Part shown: one piece after another, positions 4,394-12,183 of the stretch
Numbering within the stretch: the first letter of the stretch is position 1
Layout of the letters: each line of letters starts with the position of its first letter
DNA from: an uncultured Magnetococcales bacterium
Lineage (GTDB): Bacteria > Pseudomonadota > Magnetococcia > Magnetococcales > Magnetaquicoccaceae
Length of the DNA: 12,183 nucleotides
Assembly: GCA_903913345.1 (NCBI GenBank)
Contig: CAIWLA010000489.1
Location: 1 to 12,183 of the forward strand
Reading direction: 5' to 3'
The notes under the pieces: model-generated
The model's input: the letters and a program-made list of their open reading frames with translations, nothing else
Told to the model about the DNA's origin: nothing
Database searches by the model: none
Position numbers and translations under genes: made by a program

Positions 4394-7312
4394 TCAAGAA
4401 CGGTTTTGGTGTTGCTGCCAAAAGGCGAGAAAGGCATCGGCAGACAGAGGTCGGCTGAAACAATAACCCTGGATCTCATCGCAACCATTCTCCTGCAAGA
4501 ATTGCCATTGGGCCTGGGTCTCCACCCCTTCGGCCACCACCCGCAGATGGAGTCTCTTGGCCAATGAGAGAATGGCCTGGACAATGGCGGTCTCGTCGGA
4601 ATGGTCATGGTCCAGATCGCGGATAAAGGCGCGGTCAATCTTGAGGGCATGGATGGGAAACTTGATCAACGATCCCAGAGAGGAATAACCGGTCCCAAAA
4701 TCGTCCACCGATATTTTGATGCGCATGTTATTGAAAATTTTCATCATTTGAATGGCCTTGGCCACATCTTCCATCACCATGCTTTCGGTGATCTCCAGTT
4801 CCAGACAGTCCGGATCCAGTTGGGTCTCCTGCAAGGCCTGCGTCACCATTTCGATCAAGGCATCGGGATTGCGAAATTGACAGGCAGAGAGGTTGACCGC
4901 CACCCGCAGTGGGGGGAAACCCTGTTCCTGCCAGGCCTTGTTCTGCCGACAGGCGGCCTGAAGCACCCAGGCACCCAGGGGGACAATCAACCCGGTCTCC
5001 TCGGCCAGGGAAATGAACGTGTTGGGTGGCACCAACTCCATTTGCTCGCCGTTCATGCGTTGCCACCGAACCAGGGCCTCCATCCCCACAATGGTCTGGG
5101 TGGCCAACTCCAGCTTGGGTTGATAGTGCAGCACAAACGACTGGTTCTCCAGGGCGATGCGCAACTCCTTTTCCATCCGCAGACGATTCATGGCCGTCGC
5201 CTGCATCTCGGCTGTAAAATAACGGAAGGTGTTGCGCCCGGCCTCTTTGGCGGCATACAGGGCCGTGTCGGCCTGTTTGAGCAGGGATTCCACCCCCTCC
5301 GCATCCTGTGGAAACAGGGTAATACCGATGCTTCCGGAAATGTTGGCCTCGCCCGGTTCCAACAAAAAAGGCCGAGCCAACGCTTCGAGGAGGCGTCGGA
5401 CAATCAACTCGACCACGTGCTGATGGGTCAACCGGGGCAACAGGAGGGTAAATTCGTCACCGCCCAGACGGGCCACCAGATCATAGGGACGCACACAGGA
5501 GAGAATGCGGCGCGTGGCCTCCTGGAGCAACGCATCCCCCGCCCGGTGCCCCAGGGTGTCGTTGACCTGCTTGAACCGATCCAGATCCAGAAACAACAGG
5601 GCCACGGTATCACCGGAACGGGTGGCCATGGCCAGATGTTCACTCAGGCGGACCTGGAACAGGGCACGATTGGGCAAGCCGGTCAGGGCATCGTGACCGG
5701 CGATATGTTGCAACATGTTTTCGGTCCGGCGTTGCTCGGTAATGTCCATGCCGGTGGCAATAATACTGCGCAGGGAGCCGTCCCGGTGGCGGATGACGCT
5801 GTTGGACCAGGCAATGAGAAAACGTGCCCCGTCTTTGGCCTGCCAACTGTTTTCATGCTGGTTGGGCGTATGGGCATGGAGCAACTGCTCCCATACCGGT
5901 TGCAATGCCTCCTGCTCTTCGGGGGGCACCAATCGTTCGATCACCGACTGCCCCACCATCTCGCTCTCCTGATATCCGGTCAACTGCTGGCAGGCCTGGT
6001 TGAACAGGATGACACGCCCTTCCGGGTCCATGACCACCACCAACGCCGGAGCGGTGGCGAGCAGAGAGGCGGAAAATTCCCGCTCTTCCGTCAGATTTTG
6101 CTCGGCGGCCCGCCGCTCGATCAGGTTGGCCAGGGTGTAGGCGATGGTGGTCAGAAAGGCCTCCTCCTCGGCATTGTGCGCATAGCCATCCGGCACATAG
6201 AGGTTGAGCACCCCCATCAGCCGGTCGCGAAAGAGGATGGGGACACAATAGTGGCCATGGGGTGCCATCTCCGGGGGGTGAATCTCATGATCCGCATCCA
6301 CATGGGCGACAAAGAGGGTCTCCCGCCGCTGGGCCGCGCGCCCGCAGAGGCAATGTCCCATGGGCACCTGGGCACACAAGGTCAGCAAAGCGGGTGACAG
6401 ACCCCGCTGGGCCGCCAGAACCAACTGTTCCCCATCCTCTTCCATCAGGAAAATGGACCCTTTGTACTCCAGCGACAGCCAGGGAACCGCCAGAATGATC
6501 TCCAGAGCGGCGTGCAGTTGGTCTTCCAGGGTGAGGGGGGCCATGCCGGTCTCCAGCAAGGCACTGATGGCGATGCGGGATTGCAGGGCATGTTCCTCGC
6601 GCTGTTCCAGGGCAGCCCGACGGGTCATGTCATGAAAGACCCACACCCGATCGCCGGGCAGATGGGCGCGATCCGGTCGATGGTGCGATCCACTCTCCAG
6701 ACCGTCCGTGGCGTTGGGCATGGGGAAAGAGTGATACTCGCACACCGGACCATTCCGGCAGTGCAGAATGCCGTGACCAATGGCCTGAGAGGTGCGAAGT
6801 ACCTGCAATTGGGCCAGGAAGGGGGCGGAATCGACCAGTTGTGCCCGCATATCCGCCAGCAATGGCGCAAACCTCTCCGCCTGTTTCGCCGTTTCGGGCA
6901 GATCCCACAGCGCGAAAAAACGGGCGTTGGCGTGGCGGATGGTGTCACCGTCATGGAGCACCAGAATACCGTCTTCCAATGATTCCAAGGTATCGTGGAG
7001 CAGTGCCTGGCTGATGGCCCGTTTTTCGTCACTGCGACGCAAGTCGCGGGTTGTCTGGTGAATCCTCTCCTCCACCCGTACCAGCAGACGATTCAGAAAC
7101 AGCCCCAACAGCACCATCAAACCGGCGGCGGCCACGACCACGACCACGCCATAGCGGCGCAGGGTGTGGAGATCCAGGGTGTCATCGAGCCAGAAGGTGA
7201 AAAGGACAAAGGCCATCAACAGGCACAACAGCGTGCCGAAGAGGGGGAGAAAAACCGGACGACGCAGGGAAAAATGGTCGGCATCGGGGTCTGGCGGTGA
7301 ACGATTCAGCAC
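4394..7312 (-). CDS. Membrane-bound PAS-GAF-PAS-GGDEF-EAL cyclic-di-GMP enzyme
   Basis: A 972-residue protein predicted to make and/or break cyclic-di-GMP. GTG at 7310-7312 is chosen as the start because GGGAGGG lies 6 nt upstream; a TTG five codons earlier would leave that site inside the gene. Two transmembrane helices (about 18-41 and 54-78) enclose a very short periplasmic loop. A PAS-like domain (about 103-232), a GAF domain (about 257-400), a second PAS domain (about 410-527), GGDEF (about 538-700) and EAL (about 710-965) follow. The cyclase motif is intact (GGDEF 617-621) with an inhibitory-site RxxD at 608-611. The phosphodiesterase has EAL at 745-747, N807, E840, DDFGTGYSS at 870-878, K891, E928 and Q948. 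Both activities are therefore possible, and the sensors presumably set the balance. The signal is unknown. The GAF domain has CLCG and HCRNG-type cysteines nearby, but no clear cofactor motif was identified. Confidence 0.95.
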   Translation of the reverse strand: MLNRSPPDPDADHFSLRRPVFLPLFGTLLCLLMAFVLFTFWLDDTLDLHTLRRYGVVVVVAAAGLMVLLGLFLNRLLVRVEERIHQTTRDLRRSDEKRAISQALLHDTLESLEDGILVLHDGDTIRHANARFFALWDLPETAKQAERFAPLLADMRAQLVDSAPFLAQLQVLRTSQAIGHGILHCRNGPVCEYHSFPMPNATDGLESGSHHRPDRAHLPGDRVWVFHDMTRRAALEQREEHALQSRIAISALLETGMAPLTLEDQLHAALEIILAVPWLSLEYKGSIFLMEEDGEQLVLAAQRGLSPALLTLCAQVPMGHCLCGRAAQRRETLFVAHVDADHEIHPPEMAPHGHYCVPILFRDRLMGVLNLYVPDGYAHNAEEEAFLTTIAYTLANLIERRAAEQNLTEEREFSASLLATAPALVVVMDPEGRVILFNQACQQLTGYQESEMVGQSVIERLVPPEEQEALQPVWEQLLHAHTPNQHENSWQAKDGARFLIAWSNSVIRHRDGSLRSIIATGMDITEQRRTENMLQHIAGHDALTGLPNRALFQVRLSEHLAMATRSGDTVALLFLDLDRFKQVNDTLGHRAGDALLQEATRRILSCVRPYDLVARLGGDEFTLLLPRLTHQHVVELIVRRLLEALARPFLLEPGEANISGSIGITLFPQDAEGVESLLKQADTALYAAKEAGRNTFRYFTAEMQATAMNRLRMEKELRIALENQSFVLHYQPKLELATQTIVGMEALVRWQRMNGEQMELVPPNTFISLAEETGLIVPLGAWVLQAACRQNKAWQEQGFPPLRVAVNLSACQFRNPDALIEMVTQALQETQLDPDCLELEITESMVMEDVAKAIQMMKIFNNMRIKISVDDFGTGYSSLGSLIKFPIHALKIDRAFIRDLDHDHSDETAIVQAILSLAKRLHLRVVAEGVETQAQWQFLQENGCDEIQGYCFSRPLSADAFLAFWQQHQNRS

Positions 7313-7318
7313 GGCATA

Positions 7319-7325
7319 CCCTCCC
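7319..7325 (-). promoter_or_regulatory. Ribosome site that fixes the GTG start of the GGDEF-EAL gene
   Basis: GGGAGGG on the minus strand is 6 nt from GTG at 7312. The upstream in-frame TTG (7325-7327) overlaps this site and has none of its own, so the GTG is the better start. Confidence 0.65.
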
Positions 7326-7455
7326 AAAAACCGTCAGGTCCGGCACCGTTGACACTTTACAACAAAAAGAGACGCCAAGCGGGTCAAACCTAACATTTTT
7401 TCAAAAACCATGTCAACCAAAGAATTGTTTATTGCCTGGTCGTTGAAGGGGTGGC

Positions 7456-7490
7456 CCATCCATGAGAGGCCAATGCCCGCTCATGGATGG
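7456..7490 (-). terminator. Hairpin overlapping the stop of the thioredoxin-like gene
   Basis: Perfect 11-base arms (7456-7466 and 7480-7490) flank a 13-base loop. The right arm includes the final codons and stop (TGA at 7481-7483) of the minus-strand gene. No T-run follows on the minus strand, so it may stabilise the 3' end or assist termination rather than be a standard intrinsic terminator. From here to 7312 there is no gene. The promoter of the GGDEF-EAL gene should be in this stretch. Confidence 0.45.
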
Positions 7491-7840
7491 AGGCTGTTCA
7501 CCCTGTCGGTTGCTGTTTTCAACATTTTTTTCAGTTCATTCCGGGAGTCCACCCCCGTTTGTACCAGAACGGGCATCCCCTGCCGATACACCATCACCGT
7601 TGGAATGCCGATGATGGCATATTCGGTGGCCAGACTGGGGTGTTTGCGAATGTCCACCAGGAGAAGATCCAACTGCTGGCGATAGGTGTCGGCAAACCAG
7701 GGCAACTGTTGCCGAAGCCGATCGCAGACCGGGCAATCATGGCCCGAAAAAACCAGGAACACCCACTTGTGGCCAGCAGCACTCTGTAAAATGTGGTGCA
7801 AGGCGTCACTGGGGGTCGGTTGTGGCTGGGATACAGACAC
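7481..7840 (-). CDS. Thioredoxin-fold protein with CPVC motif
   Basis: A 119-residue protein with a thioredoxin fold. The strand WVFLVFSGHDCPVCDRLRQQ places the redox pair at C36 and C39 (CPVC rather than the thioredoxin CGPC), followed by VDIRKHPSLATEYAIIGIPT with the conserved cis-proline at residue 80. There is no signal peptide or membrane helix, so it should act in the cytoplasm as a disulfide reductase or a redox partner. Its start is GTG at 7838-7840, preceded by an AGGGGGGG tract that overlaps the end of the chemoreceptor gene region. The chemoreceptor stops only 8 nt upstream, so the two are almost certainly on one transcript and may be translationally coupled. The substrate is unknown. 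It is divergent enough that a general housekeeping thioredoxin role is not assumed. Confidence 0.85.
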   Translation of the reverse strand: MSVSQPQPTPSDALHHILQSAAGHKWVFLVFSGHDCPVCDRLRQQLPWFADTYRQQLDLLLVDIRKHPSLATEYAIIGIPTVMVYRQGMPVLVQTGVDSRNELKKMLKTATDRVNSLHP

Positions 7841-7848
7841 GGCCCCCC

Positions 7849-9372
7849 CTAGTCGGTTTTTTCGCCGCCAATGTTGAAAAAGCCAACGGCATCATTCAAG
7901 TTGGCGGCATGCAACACCAGTTGCCTGGCGGTCTCGGACATCTCTGCCGATGCCCCGGCACTCTGCTGGGTGACCAGATCCAGATCCCGGAGAGAGAGAT
8001 TGATCTGATCCGCCCCGGCATTTTGCGCACTGCTGGCCGAGGAGATTTCCTGGACCAGATTGGCCGTCTTGCGAATATCCGGGACCAGCCTGGTCATGAT
8101 GTTCCCCGCCTCTTCCGAGAGTTGTACGGTGGAAGCGGAGATGGAACGAATCTCACCCGCCGCCGACTGACTGCGTTCCGCCAGCTTCCGCACCTCTCCG
8201 GCCACCACCGCAAAACCTTTGCCGTGTTCACCGGCCCGTGCCGCCTCGATGGCCGCATTCAGGGCCAACAAATTGGTCTGTCTGGCAATCTCCTCTATGA
8301 TGGAGAGTTTGCCCACGATGGCCTTCATGGAGTCAATCGCCTTGGCAACCGCCTCGCCCCCGTTATGGGCATCCTGGGCGGCCTGCATGGCAATCTTTTC
8401 GGTCTGCCGGGCGTTATCCGTATTTTGTTGAATGTTGACGCCCATCTGTTGCATGGCCGAGGCGGTTTGCCCCACGGAGGCCGTCTGCTGGGCCGTCCCC
8501 TGGAGGAGCGTCTCGCTCGTGGATGAGAGATCATGGCTGGCCGTATCCACATAAACAGAGGCCTCCCGGACTTGCAAAACCGTTTTGCGCAGGACGGCCG
8601 TCATGGCAGAGAGAGACCGGAACAACTGGCCAATCTCATCTTTTCTGGTCATGGCACACTGCACACTGAGATCCCCTTCCGACAAGCGGATGAACATGTG
8701 CTTGCAGGTATTCAAGGGACCGGTAATGTTGTTCGAGATGACCTGTGCAACAATGACCAGGAGGAAGACCATCCCCCCCAGGAGATAAAACAGCGATCGG
8801 AGCAGATCATTGAAAATGGTCTCGACATCGTCCAGATAAATGCCGGAACCAACCACCCATCCCCAGGGAGCGAATCCCTGCACAAAAGAGATTTTGGATA
8901 CCGGCTGGGCAAAGTTGGGCTTTGGCCACAGGTAGGGGACAAAACCGGCCCCGTTTTTCTTGACCTCATCCACAAAGGCGACAAACAATTTTTTGCCCGC
9001 CGGATCAGCCACGTTGGAGAGATCCTTGCCATCCAGTTCCGGCTTGAAGGGATGCATGACCATGTTTGGATGCATATCATTGATCCAAAAATAATTTTCT
9101 CCTTCATACCGCAGGGTTTTAATCACACCAATGGCCGACTTTTGGGCCTGATCGCGGGTCAACTGACCCGATTTTTCAAGAGACTCAAAATGGATAAGCA
9201 CACCATGAACAGCCTCCACCAGACTCCTGGTTTTTAATTGCCGGTCGTTCAGCAATACGTATCGAAAGGTGTATGAAGAAAAACCACCCACGAAACAAAT
9301 GCCCAAAATGGCCAAAACAATAATGGCACGAATTTTTACCAGAACGGATCGATTACCGATAAAATCTTTCAT
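7849..9372 (-). CDS. Methyl-accepting chemotaxis protein with single Cache domain
   Basis: A 507-residue chemoreceptor. ATG at 9370-9372 is preferred because AAGGA lies 7 nt upstream; two earlier in-frame ATGs (9396, 9390) lack a good site. Residues about 11-31 form TM1. A periplasmic sCache_2-type ligand domain spans about 40-188 ([20 protein letters not shown], then [11 protein letters not shown] and [16 protein letters not shown]), and TM2 is about 192-213. A HAMP domain (about 214-266) connects to the coiled-coil signalling domain, whose tip (about 360-400, [20 protein letters not shown] then [20 protein letters not shown]) binds CheA and CheW. The C-terminus has no CheR/CheB-tethering pentapeptide. 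sCache_2 receptors often sense small carboxylates or similar molecules; the ligand here is unknown. Cysteines at 223 and 239 flank the HAMP turn. It is followed immediately by the thioredoxin-like gene. Confidence 0.95.
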   Translation of the reverse strand: MKDFIGNRSVLVKIRAIIVLAILGICFVGGFSSYTFRYVLLNDRQLKTRSLVEAVHGVLIHFESLEKSGQLTRDQAQKSAIGVIKTLRYEGENYFWINDMHPNMVMHPFKPELDGKDLSNVADPAGKKLFVAFVDEVKKNGAGFVPYLWPKPNFAQPVSKISFVQGFAPWGWVVGSGIYLDDVETIFNDLLRSLFYLLGGMVFLLVIVAQVISNNITGPLNTCKHMFIRLSEGDLSVQCAMTRKDEIGQLFRSLSAMTAVLRKTVLQVREASVYVDTASHDLSSTSETLLQGTAQQTASVGQTASAMQQMGVNIQQNTDNARQTEKIAMQAAQDAHNGGEAVAKAIDSMKAIVGKLSIIEEIARQTNLLALNAAIEAARAGEHGKGFAVVAGEVRKLAERSQSAAGEIRSISASTVQLSEEAGNIMTRLVPDIRKTANLVQEISSASSAQNAGADQINLSLRDLDLVTQQSAGASAEMSETARQLVLHAANLNDAVGFFNIGGEKTD

Positions 9373-9440
9373 GATGATATCCTTCCCCATTTGCATTACT
9401 TCGGCATCAAACAGCTATAAAAGACCCACTCCCCGACCCC

Positions 9441-10523
9441 CTAAAGCCTCGCCACCCGCGCCCGCAGACAATGGTCGGCCAGGACCAGGGCCGTCATCGC
9501 CTCCGCCACCGGTACCGCCCGAATGCCCACACAGGGATCATGCCGACCCTTGGTCTGAATGATTTGATCGGCACCCTGAAGGTCCACCGTCTGCCGGGGA
9601 ATGGCAATGGAAGAGGTCGGCTTGACCGCCAGACGGATCACAATATCCTGCCCACTGGACAGCCCCCCCAGAATCCCCCCCGCATGGTTGCTCAAAAAAC
9701 GGACCCCGTCCGGGGCTTCGGGATCCGCCGTCATCTCGTCCACCCGTTGCGAACCAACCCCCTGTGCCGCCCCCATCCCATCCCCGATCTCCACCCCCTT
9801 GACCGCATTGATGCTCATGATGGCCTTGGCCAGGTCGGCATCCAACCGGTCAAAGACCGGCTCCCCCCAACCCACCGGCACCCCACTGGCCACCACCTCC
9901 AACAGGGCACCCACCGAATCCCCCTGCTGACGCAGCGTATCCAGCAAGGCGGCAAAACGGGGCACCATCTGGGCATCCGGGGTAAAAAAGGGGTTCTTTT
10001 CCACCTCTTCCCACACCCAACGCGCCCGATCGATGGTCTCCGTCCCCATGGCAATCAGGGCACCCCGAATCCGCACCCCCTGCCTCGCCAGCAACCGTTT
10101 GGCCACCCCGCCCGCCGCCACCCGCAGGGCGGTCTCCCGCGCCGAGGCCCGCCCGCCCCCCCGATAATCCCGTACCCCATACTTGCGCCAATAGGTGTAA
10201 TCCGCATGACCGGGACGAAAAAGGGATTGAATGGCGGTATAATCGTGGGAACGCTGGTCGGTGTTTTCGATCAATAGACCAATGGGCGTGCCGGTGGTCA
10301 CCCCTTCAAAGGTGACCGACAGAATACGGACCCGGTCGGCCTCCTGCCGTTGGGTGGTAAAACGGCTCTGGCCGGGACGACGACGGTCCAGATCGTGTTG
10401 CAGATCGGCCTCGCAGAGGGCAAGGCCCGCCGGACAGCCATCCACGATGGCCCCCAGGGCGGGGCCATGGCTCTCACCAAAGGTGGTGACGCGAAACAAT
10501 TGCCCGATGCTGTTCCCCGCCAT
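9441..10523 (-). CDS. aroC: Chorismate synthase
   Basis: A 360-residue enzyme, the usual length. It converts 5-enolpyruvylshikimate-3-phosphate to chorismate, the last step of the shikimate pathway, with reduced FMN as cofactor. All family signatures are present: the N-terminal [20 protein letters not shown] with the catalytic His at 19, RPGHADYTY (103-111), [10 protein letters not shown] (122-131) and GRHDPC (326-331). The ATG at 10521-10523 lies 5 nt after the fabI stop codon and has only a weak ribosome site (GAGCGG), so it is probably translated by coupling from fabI. fabI-aroC adjacency is common in Alphaproteobacteria. About 68 nt separate it from the chemoreceptor gene. It appears intact and housekeeping. 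Confidence 0.97.
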   Translation of the reverse strand: MAGNSIGQLFRVTTFGESHGPALGAIVDGCPAGLALCEADLQHDLDRRRPGQSRFTTQRQEADRVRILSVTFEGVTTGTPIGLLIENTDQRSHDYTAIQSLFRPGHADYTYWRKYGVRDYRGGGRASARETALRVAAGGVAKRLLARQGVRIRGALIAMGTETIDRARWVWEEVEKNPFFTPDAQMVPRFAALLDTLRQQGDSVGALLEVVASGVPVGWGEPVFDRLDADLAKAIMSINAVKGVEIGDGMGAAQGVGSQRVDEMTADPEAPDGVRFLSNHAGGILGGLSSGQDIVIRLAVKPTSSIAIPRQTVDLQGADQIIQTKGRHDPCVGIRAVPVAEAMTALVLADHCLRARVARL

Positions 10524-10528
10524 CCGCT

Positions 10529-11305
10529 CTACACCGCCTTCATGCCGACAATGTGATAACCGGCATCGACATGCAGCACCTCGCCACTGACGCCGGACCC
10601 CATCCCGGAGAGCAACATTAACGCGGCCTGACCCACCTCTTCGATGGTGACATTGCGGCGCAACGGGGCATTATCCCGATTCCAGTTCAGAATTTCTTTG
10701 AAATCACCGATCCCCGCCGCCGCCAGGGTGCGAATGGGACCGGCGGAAATGGCGTTCACCCGAATGCCCGATGGACCAAAATCGGCCGCGAGATAACGGA
10801 CACTGGCCTCCAGAGCCGCCTTGGCCACCCCCATGACATTATAATGGGGCACCACCCGCTCGGCCCCCAGATAGCTCAAGGTCAGGATGGACCCCCCCGC
10901 GCTCATCAAAGGGGCAGCCCGACCGCAAATCGCGGTCAGGGAGTAGACCGAGGCCTCCATGGCAATGCGAAATCCCTCGCGGGAGGTATTGTAATAATAG
11001 CCGGTCAACTCCTCCTTTTTGGCAAAAGCCACCGAATGGACAATAAAATCTATTCCTTGCCATTGTTCACCCACGGTCTGAAAAACCCGATCAATCTCTT
11101 CATCGTGGTTCAGATCACAGGGGAGGACCAGATCCGATCCCAGTTGACTGGCCAGTGGTCGAACCCGTTTTTCCAGGGCCTCGCCCATATAGGTGAAGCC
11201 CAGTTCCGCCCCCGCCTCCCGACAGGCCCGCGCGATGCCCCAGGCGATGCTCTTTTCGTTGGCCAAACCAAAAATCAGACCGCGTTTGCCTTCCAGAATG
11301 CCCAT
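10529..11305 (-). CDS. fabI: Enoyl-[acyl-carrier-protein] reductase (NADH)
   Basis: A 258-residue short-chain dehydrogenase-type enzyme that reduces the trans-2-enoyl-ACP double bond with NADH, the last step of each fatty-acid elongation cycle. The ATG at 11303-11305 has AAGGG 7 nt upstream and gives the standard FabI length; a longer open frame upstream is not conserved-looking. The FabI-specific nucleotide motif [13 protein letters not shown] (13-25) replaces the usual glycine-rich loop. The catalytic set is Y145, Y155 and K162 ([20 protein letters not shown]), with the [14 protein letters not shown] substrate loop at about 186-199. It forms an operon with aroC and follows the MidA-type methyltransferase gene by 93 nt, so a separate promoter is possible. 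Confidence 0.97.
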   Translation of the reverse strand: MGILEGKRGLIFGLANEKSIAWGIARACREAGAELGFTYMGEALEKRVRPLASQLGSDLVLPCDLNHDEEIDRVFQTVGEQWQGIDFIVHSVAFAKKEELTGYYYNTSREGFRIAMEASVYSLTAICGRAAPLMSAGGSILTLSYLGAERVVPHYNVMGVAKAALEASVRYLAADFGPSGIRVNAISAGPIRTLAAAGIGDFKEILNWNRDNAPLRRNVTIEEVGQAALMLLSGMGSGVSGEVLHVDAGYHIVGMKAV

Positions 11306-11398
11306 GTTGCAACCCTTTATCCGGTGAAGTGAATACGGTTCCAAGTACCGATCGAACCACGCCAACCCTGCCATTCATAAACCAGGAACGCCACCCTG

Positions 11399-12183
11399 TC
11401 AACCGGAGCGGACCAACCGCTCCAATCGGTTATACTGGGAAAAACCCGCCAGGGGGGTCGCCGTCATCCCTTTGCCCTGCGCCAACACCTTGAAACGGTC
11501 CCCCATCCCCTGGGGCATGATCAGGCGCGAGACCACCTGGCGCAACCGTTGATGATCCTCTGCCGTCTGCCCACGAGAGGCACTCTCCAGGCGTTGCAGG
11601 ATCCCCAACCCCATGAGAAACCAGGCCTGGGTGGTATAGCCGAGGGTGGTCAAACCGTTGGCCACCCCCGTCCGGGCCACGGCGGTAAAATCGACATGGC
11701 TGGTCAAATCCATCTCCCCCGGATGGTGCAGGGGATCCGCCATCTGCTGGTGTTGATAAAAACCGGTCAGCGTCCCCTGGGGCAGGGCGTCACTGCTGTA
11801 ATACTCTTCCTGGGTATAGCCATAATCGATGGAGAGAATCACCCCCCGTTTGAGCCGCCGCGCCGCCTGTGCCATCCAGTCACAAGCCGCCAGCCCCACC
11901 TCGGTCCGCATCCCCACCGGCACCGTCAGCCCCAATCGGCTGAAATGGTCGGGCGCGAGCGGCGGGGAAAGGGGCATCAAGCGGGCGGTCAGCCCCCCCT
12001 CCTCCCGTGCCACCCCCAACGCGCGCAAACCATCGGGGGTCATCTCCAGCCAATGGACGGGAAAGGCATCGAGAAATTCATTGCTGAGCAGGACACCTTC
12101 CAGGCTCGCCTCGCCCAGTTCATCCACCGTGTTACACCAGGAGATCCGGTCGGGCGCAAAACCGCCCTCGGCCAGGGCGCGCC
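11399..12183 (-). CDS. MidA/NDUFAF7-type SAM-dependent methyltransferase (5' end cut off)
   Basis: The coding frame enters from the right edge of the window and ends at TGA 11399-11401, so about 261 C-terminal residues are present and the start is outside. The visible part begins RALAEGGFAPDRISWCNTVD and continues LSNEFLDAFPVHWLEM, the conserved NE-LDA-PV segment of the DUF185/COG1565 family. It has VILSIDYGYTQEEYY and GTLTGFYQHQ, then MDLTSHVDFTAVA near the middle and RLIMPQGMGDRFKVLAQGKG near the end. This is the family of mitochondrial NDUFAF7, which dimethylates an arginine of complex I NDUFS2. The bacterial substrate is generally assumed, not shown. The N-terminal SAM-binding residues cannot be judged here. 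It is on the same strand as fabI and may be co-transcribed. Confidence 0.9.
   Translation of the reverse strand, partial: RALAEGGFAPDRISWCNTVDELGEASLEGVLLSNEFLDAFPVHWLEMTPDGLRALGVAREEGGLTARLMPLSPPLAPDHFSRLGLTVPVGMRTEVGLAACDWMAQAARRLKRGVILSIDYGYTQEEYYSSDALPQGTLTGFYQHQQMADPLHHPGEMDLTSHVDFTAVARTGVANGLTTLGYTTQAWFLMGLGILQRLESASRGQTAEDHQRLRQVVSRLIMPQGMGDRFKVLAQGKGMTATPLAGFSQYNRLERLVRSG

Noticed and set aside
4601-6397. 598-codon plus-strand open frame
   Set aside because: It lies antisense to the GGDEF-EAL gene, whose domains are unmistakable. Its His/Gly/Gln-rich composition is typical of a frame opposite a GC-rich gene.
7355-7387. Possible sigma-70 promoter for the GGDEF-EAL gene
   Set aside because: TTGACC on the minus strand (7382-7387) is a fair -35, but no acceptable -10 occurs 16-18 bases away.
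9373-9440. Possible flagellar (sigma-28) promoter upstream of the chemoreceptor
   Set aside because: GCCGAAGT on the minus strand resembles the GCCGATAA -10 element, but no TAAA-type -35 element sits at the required distance.
9471-10277. 268-codon plus-strand open frame
   Set aside because: It is antisense to aroC, is extremely rich in Pro, His and Arg, and lacks a ribosome site.

Overview
This window looks like chromosomal DNA from a motile, GC-rich Gram-negative proteobacterium. The enzymes are typical of that group, a fabI-aroC gene pair is common in Alphaproteobacteria, and there are chemotaxis, sigma-54 and cyclic-di-GMP genes. Magnetococcales-like or other deep alphaproteobacterial ancestry is only an impression. 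No tRNA, rRNA, CRISPR array, insertion sequence or phage gene was seen.

Left part (1-2447): small genes and regulatory DNA. On the minus strand are a secreted Sel1-repeat protein with a six-cysteine tail (168-581), a 42-codon ORF with a strong ribosome site that overlaps a likely terminator (674-802), a 74-residue membrane protein (871-1095) and a DUF1640-type coiled-coil membrane protein (1611-1979). Between the last two lies an AT-rich stretch with a good sigma-70 promoter, an array of GACAC/GTGTC dyads including a nearly perfect 45-nt inverted repeat, and a small possible winged-helix ORF (1457-1609). At 2270-2469 are the decayed remains of a ParD/ParE toxin-antitoxin pair. The start codon of the next gene lies inside the toxin remnant.

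Centre (2448-7312): a sigma-54 activator on the plus strand (degenerate receiver, PAS, AAA+, Fis-type HTH) converges on a large minus-strand membrane protein with PAS, GAF, PAS, GGDEF and EAL domains. Both cyclic-di-GMP active sites look intact. The hairpin-rich gap between them probably ends both transcripts.

Right part (7481-12183): all genes are on the minus strand. Reading with transcription, they are a MidA/NDUFAF7-type methyltransferase (cut by the window edge), fabI, aroC, a Cache-domain chemoreceptor and a thioredoxin-fold protein. fabI and aroC are 5 nt apart, and the chemoreceptor and thioredoxin-like genes 8 nt apart, so each pair is probably co-transcribed. The fabI-aroC part is housekeeping (fatty-acid and aromatic biosynthesis). 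The remainder senses the environment and controls motility or lifestyle.

I found no clearly new multi-gene system. The most distinctive items are the dyad array with its promoter and small ORF, the ParDE vestige upstream of the sigma-54 regulator, and the short ORF overlapping a terminator ahead of the Sel1 gene.
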